Shown in pieces: positions 60,600 through 64,000 of a DNA stretch of 64,000 nt. The position numbers and the translations under genes were made by a program. The notes below the pieces were generated by a model. It made no database searches. It saw nothing but the letters and a program-made list of their open reading frames with translations, and was not told the DNA's origin. This DNA comes from CATQHS01 sp963422655 (GTDB taxonomy: Bacteria; Actinomycetota; Acidimicrobiia; Acidimicrobiales; Aldehydirespiratoraceae), in the NCBI GenBank assembly GCA_963422655.1, contig OY730440.1:372001-436000 (forward strand), given 5' to 3'. Each line of letters begins with the position of its first letter. The stretch's first letter is position 1.

Positions 60600-61508
60600 A
60601 TGACGGTGACGGCCACACCGGCCTGTCAGGATCCCGTGATCTTGGACCAGTGGCACGTGATCAGCGCGCTGGACGAGATTGCGTGCGATGTCGTCAACGA
60701 AACTCTGTTGCTCGGTGAACGGATCGGCTACACGATCTCCGCCGACGGTGAGCCCATGGTGTGGCAGCAAAGGGCCGACTCGGCAATCGGATCCTCGATC
60801 AAGCGCCTCGCAGGAGTGGATCCGCTGCCGGTCAAGCCGGAATATGGCTATCTCTGGACCAGCCTGGGGTCCCCGCCCGACTCGCTGTTCGAGATACCCG
60901 AGTACGGCGACCCCAGGCGTCGAAACATGAACGCCGGGAGCATCGTCGTGGCGACATCGGCCCCGCGGGCGGTGGAGAACTTCTTGGATCTGGCCCATTT
61001 CCCGTACGTACACGAAGGCAGCCTGGGCTTGCTCCCCCACACCGAGGTGGTCGATTACCACGTGGAGATCGCCGACGGCGAGATCCACGCCACCAAGTGC
61101 GATTTCTTCGTGCCGATGGCCGGTACGAATTTCGGCGGTCCGGCCCTGACCCGCTACCGCTATCGAGTCCCGCATCCGTTCTGCGTGATGCTCTACTACG
61201 ACAGTCACCCCGACCCGGCGACCGAAGACATGGTCGCCATATGGGTGCAGCCGATGACAGCCGAACTGGTGAAGGCTCACAACTACATGGGCGTCATCGA
61301 CGACACCAGTACCGACAACGACATCAAAGGCTACCAATTGCTGATCTTCGGACAGGACAAACCGATCCTGGAGAATCAGAACCCCAAGCTACTCCCGCTC
61401 GATTCCCGGGCCGAAACCCCGATACGCGCCGACAAGTCAGCGATCGTCTATCGGCGCTGGCTCAGCAACCTGGGCGTGACCTACGGTGTGATACCGGCAC
61501 CGGCGTAA
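60600..61508 (+). CDS. Rieske-oxygenase-like alpha subunit lacking the Rieske cluster
   Basis: A 302-residue paralogue of the oxygenase at 61970. The N-terminus aligns (WHVISALDEIACDVVNETLLLGERIGY, GEPMVW), but the CPHRG and CPYHG cluster motifs and about 35 surrounding residues are gone, replaced by QQRADSAIGSSIKRLAGVDPLPVKPEYGYLW. The mononuclear-iron domain is intact: ENFLDLAHFPYVHEG gives the Asp and two His, and DKPILENQ the later acidic ligand. An enzyme without its own electron carrier might pair with the neighbouring complete subunits or use another donor. Confidence 0.8.
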   Translation: MTVTATPACQDPVILDQWHVISALDEIACDVVNETLLLGERIGYTISADGEPMVWQQRADSAIGSSIKRLAGVDPLPVKPEYGYLWTSLGSPPDSLFEIPEYGDPRRRNMNAGSIVVATSAPRAVENFLDLAHFPYVHEGSLGLLPHTEVVDYHVEIADGEIHATKCDFFVPMAGTNFGGPALTRYRYRVPHPFCVMLYYDSHPDPATEDMVAIWVQPMTAELVKAHNYMGVIDDTSTDNDIKGYQLLIFGQDKPILENQNPKLLPLDSRAETPIRADKSAIVYRRWLSNLGVTYGVIPAPA

Positions 61509-61510
61509 GT

Positions 61511-61822
61511 TCAGCTTCTGGAGCTGACCTGCCCGCCGACCGGTTCACCGACGACACCGGACCGACCCTCCAACCATCCCTGCTTCCATCCTTCGATGTT
61601 GGAGGTGCGCTCCCTCAAAAACGCGACGCTGACGGCGACTTCGTCGACTTCGCCCTCCACACGGCGAATTTCGGCAGTAAGTTCTTTGACATCCTCTTGG
61701 ACTCCGCTTATCGCCGCCGTGACATCCTCGTTGATGTCACGGCGGAAGCTGCGCATCATCGCGAACAGGGTTCCCACCACTGCCACCAGCCCGCCCAATA
61801 TCGTCAAAGTCGAAACATCCAC
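61511..61822 (-). CDS. Small single-helix coiled-coil membrane protein
   Basis: A 103-residue protein opposite to the oxygenase genes: an N-terminal helix (LTILGGLVAVVGTLFAMM), a basic RSFRRD stop-transfer, then a coiled coil (VQEDVKELTAEIRRVEGEVDEVAVSVAFL) and a short polar end. It resembles hypothetical DUF-type anchors found near many loci. Its stop lies two bases after the Rieske-less oxygenase stop. The role in this cluster is unknown. Confidence 0.65.
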   Translation of the reverse strand: MDVSTLTILGGLVAVVGTLFAMMRSFRRDINEDVTAAISGVQEDVKELTAEIRRVEGEVDEVAVSVAFLRERTSNIEGWKQGWLEGRSGVVGEPVGGQVSSRS

Positions 61823-61969
61823 ACGCCGAGCCTACACCACCGCCCCGTGGTACTTTCTGCTACTCTCTGCCCACCCGAGAATCACCGGCTTGATCGCCGA
61901 TACGGCGATCCGGGATACCGGCCCGCCCCGAACGCCAAGACCGGGCCCGGACACCATGATGAGCTCCCG

Positions 61970-62947
61970 ATGATCGACGACCCGCTCCTGCGCGACGACT
62001 GGCACGTGGTGGCCCGGTCCGACGACGTCGCAGAGTCGGAGGTGGTCAGTGCCCGGTTGCTCGGTGAGCGCCTGGTGATATGGAGGCGAGCCGGTCGGCC
62101 GATGGCGTGGAAGGACCTCTGCCCGCATCGCGGGACGCGGCTGTCGCTGGGGCGGGTGATCGAACAGGGTCTGGCTTGCCCGTATCACGGATGGACCTAC
62201 GACGAGTCGGGGAGCTGCGTGCTCATTCCATCGCGTCCCCAGCAGAAGCCGCCGGCCAAGGCCTGCACCACCGTGTACGAGGCCAGAGATCGTCATGGGC
62301 TGATCTGGGTGTCGCTCGGAGATCCTCGACATGACATTGCGCCATTCGAGGAATGGGACGACCCGTCTTACCGTCACATCCTCGGTGGTCCGTATACGAT
62401 CCGGGCCAGCGCCCCGCGGATGATCGAGAACTTTCTGGACGTTACTCATCTACCGTTCGTACACGAGGGAATCCTGGGCTCTCGGGACCATACCGAGGTC
62501 GGCGATTACGAAGTGGACACAGGCCCCGACGGGATCACTGCTCGTGACATCCAAACTTGGACTCCCGATCCCGACGGTTCCGGACAGACCCGTATGGCGG
62601 CCTGGTTCTTTCGAGCGCTGAGGCCTCTGACCGCATACATAGATCTGTCCGACCCCGACGGCGGACCCGACCACTACGCGATGTTCTTCACGGTGACTCC
62701 CGTCAGCGAAACCGAGAGCATCGGCTGGATGTGGAACTCACAGAATTACGACCGGGGCGTGTCCGACGAGGAGTTCTCGGCCTACATAGACGAGATCGTG
62801 TCCCAAGACGTGCCTATCGTAGAATCACAGCGGCCGGAGCTTCTGCCCCTCGACCTGCAGGCCGAGCTCCACGTTCGTGCAGACCAAACCGCGATCGCTT
62901 ACCGTCGCTGGCTGAAGGATCTGGGTCTGACGTTCGGGACGGCCTGA
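61970..62947 (+). CDS. Rieske non-heme iron oxygenase alpha subunit
   Basis: A 325-residue monooxygenase/demethylase-type alpha subunit like vanillate or dicamba O-demethylase. The Rieske domain CPHRG (residue ~48) and CPYHGW (~66) binds the [2Fe-2S]. The iron domain has ENFLDVTHLPFVHEG for the facial triad and DVPIVESQ late in the chain. Start ATG 61970 is preferred since the upstream frame is antisense to the coiled-coil gene. Most similar in the window to the Rieske-less paralogue, sharing RADxxAIxYRRWL near the end. No reductase is encoded here. Confidence 0.9.
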   Translation: MIDDPLLRDDWHVVARSDDVAESEVVSARLLGERLVIWRRAGRPMAWKDLCPHRGTRLSLGRVIEQGLACPYHGWTYDESGSCVLIPSRPQQKPPAKACTTVYEARDRHGLIWVSLGDPRHDIAPFEEWDDPSYRHILGGPYTIRASAPRMIENFLDVTHLPFVHEGILGSRDHTEVGDYEVDTGPDGITARDIQTWTPDPDGSGQTRMAAWFFRALRPLTAYIDLSDPDGGPDHYAMFFTVTPVSETESIGWMWNSQNYDRGVSDEEFSAYIDEIVSQDVPIVESQRPELLPLDLQAELHVRADQTAIAYRRWLKDLGLTFGTA

Positions 62948-62957
62948 TCCACCCCAG

Positions 62958-64000
62958 ATGCAACCTGAAACTCCCAACGAAGCGGCTGCGCTTGCGGCCT
63001 ACCGAAGTAGTCGAGGGAATCACCGAGTCGAAAGATCGTTGATCGACTCCGACGAGCTCGACGTTCTTCGGGCCTGCTGGCACCCGGTGGCACGTTCTGA
63101 CGCGGTCGACGAAGGACCCGTCGGCGTAGAACTGCTCGGCGAGCCTCTGGTCGTGTTTCGAAGCCGCGGCGCCACCGTCGTCGCCACCGACCGATGCCCC
63201 CATCGAGGCAGTCCGCTGAGCCTCGGCTCCTACGAGACCGATGGGTTGGCTTGCCCTTACCACGGCCTTCGCTTCGACGGGAACGGCGCCTGCGTCGGGT
63301 TTCCAGCTCGACCCGATGCCAAGCTCCCCAACCGCTTGAACCTCGAAGTTGTGACCAGCCGAGAACGCCACGGCCTGATCTGGGCCTGCCTCGAGAAGCC
63401 GACCGAGGTCGGTCTCCCCGGGTGGGAGATGTTCGACCGTGACGACGTCCAGACCTTCCAGATCGGCCCGGTGCGATGGAATGTGTCGGCCAGCCGGGTC
63501 ACGGAGAACTTCAACGACCTGGCTCATTTCTCCACCATCCACCGCCAGACCTTCGGGCCGAGCGAGCGCCCCGTCGCTGTCCAGAAGATCAGCAAGACCG
63601 CCGACGGATTCACGTCGATTGTCGGAGTATTCCAGCAGTACCGCAATACGCTCACCGGCTCGGTCGAGGAGATCGAAGCCGCTTACCGCTACGACTTCAC
63701 GTTCCCTTTCTCGTCGATGCTCACCATCACCTACCCGAACGGGGAGGTCGAGTGCATACAGATGACGGCCATGCCGGAATCGGCGATGTCGTGCCTCGTG
63801 TTCCAGCAGAGCGCCCGTACGAATCGGAGCCGCGATCGGGTGGAGCCGTGGCGCGACTTCCAGGCCGCGGTGAACGAGGAGGACCGGATCATATGTGAGG
63901 CGTTGAGACCGCGGTCCGTCTCCTTCCAACTCGGTGACACCGGCGAGGTCGCTCTCCCCACCGATGCCTTTTCGATCGCGTACCGCCGCCTCTGGAAAAT
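62958..64000 (+). CDS. Rieske non-heme iron oxygenase alpha subunit, truncated by window edge
   Basis: A complete Rieske oxygenase up to the edge: 347 residues are visible. CPHRG and CPYHGLRF bind the cluster; TENFNDLAHFSTIHRQTFG gives the facial triad; NEEDRIICEAL has the late acid. The N-terminal 27 residues (MQPETPNEAAALAAYRSSRG) from ATG 62958 are absent in the paralogue; TTG 63039 is an alternative start closer to the family N-terminus. It is only about 10 bp after the preceding oxygenase, so it is in the same operon. More divergent from the other two than they are from each other. Confidence 0.88.
   Translation, partial: MQPETPNEAAALAAYRSSRGNHRVERSLIDSDELDVLRACWHPVARSDAVDEGPVGVELLGEPLVVFRSRGATVVATDRCPHRGSPLSLGSYETDGLACPYHGLRFDGNGACVGFPARPDAKLPNRLNLEVVTSRERHGLIWACLEKPTEVGLPGWEMFDRDDVQTFQIGPVRWNVSASRVTENFNDLAHFSTIHRQTFGPSERPVAVQKISKTADGFTSIVGVFQQYRNTLTGSVEEIEAAYRYDFTFPFSSMLTITYPNGEVECIQMTAMPESAMSCLVFQQSARTNRSRDRVEPWRDFQAAVNEEDRIICEALRPRSVSFQLGDTGEVALPTDAFSIAYRRLWK

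Overview
The window is 64 kb of dense, GC-rich bacterial chromosome with many GTG starts and many 1-4 bp gene overlaps. The gene content points to an actinobacterium. It includes a mycothiol-conjugate amidase (mca), the actinobacterial mismatch endonuclease NucS, a mycobacterial-type fused 2-oxoglutarate metabolism protein (kgd), an F420-type luciferase-like oxidoreductase, and a -10 box placed six bases before the start codon at several genes, which suggests leaderless transcripts. A deep-branching class such as Acidimicrobiia would fit, but that is inference. No rRNA, tRNA, CRISPR array, prophage or insertion sequence was seen.

Left third (1-24 kb). This part is mostly housekeeping: a truncated ATP-type pckA; an overlapping trio of racemase, PIG-L deacetylase and membrane protein; an MFS permease; a thiamine ABC transporter (thiB-thiP-thiQ) behind a TPP riboswitch; a polyprenol-mannose synthase with a GtrA domain; an unusual lysine-2,3-aminomutase-like radical SAM protein; a zincin; a short UvrD-like helicase; a Na/H antiporter-UspA fusion; xthA; kgd; cysQ; an ABC1 kinase; and nucS.

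Middle (24-54 kb). A VanW protein with a Pro/Glu tail is joined by ATGA overlaps to a decayed wax-ester/DGAT synthase remnant and then to a geranylgeranyl-reductase-type flavoprotein. Next come PAP2, SDR and LLM enzymes, a thermonuclease, a ChbG-like protein, SCP2 plus mca, a doubled PhoU/TrkA_C protein beside an SLC41/MgtE-type transporter, a RecB-like nuclease, topoisomerase IV (parC-parE), a propeller lipoprotein, a SnoaL / CoA-transferase / Nudix run, an ABC-2 exporter, a Ski2-like helicase and a LEA-like protein.

Right end (54.4-64 kb). This is the most interesting region. A BMP-type (nucleoside-like) ABC importer, whose binding-protein gene carries a one-base frameshift, faces a GcvT-like folate-dependent enzyme followed by three Rieske-oxygenase paralogues. 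One paralogue has lost its whole Rieske [2Fe-2S] motif while keeping the mononuclear-iron site. The two arms diverge from a perfect 24-bp palindrome. I read this as an uptake and oxidative-demethylation pathway for an unknown methylated, possibly purine-like, compound; it continues beyond the window.

Short in-frame tandem repeats (12, 15, 21 and 33 bp units) recur inside unrelated genes throughout the window.
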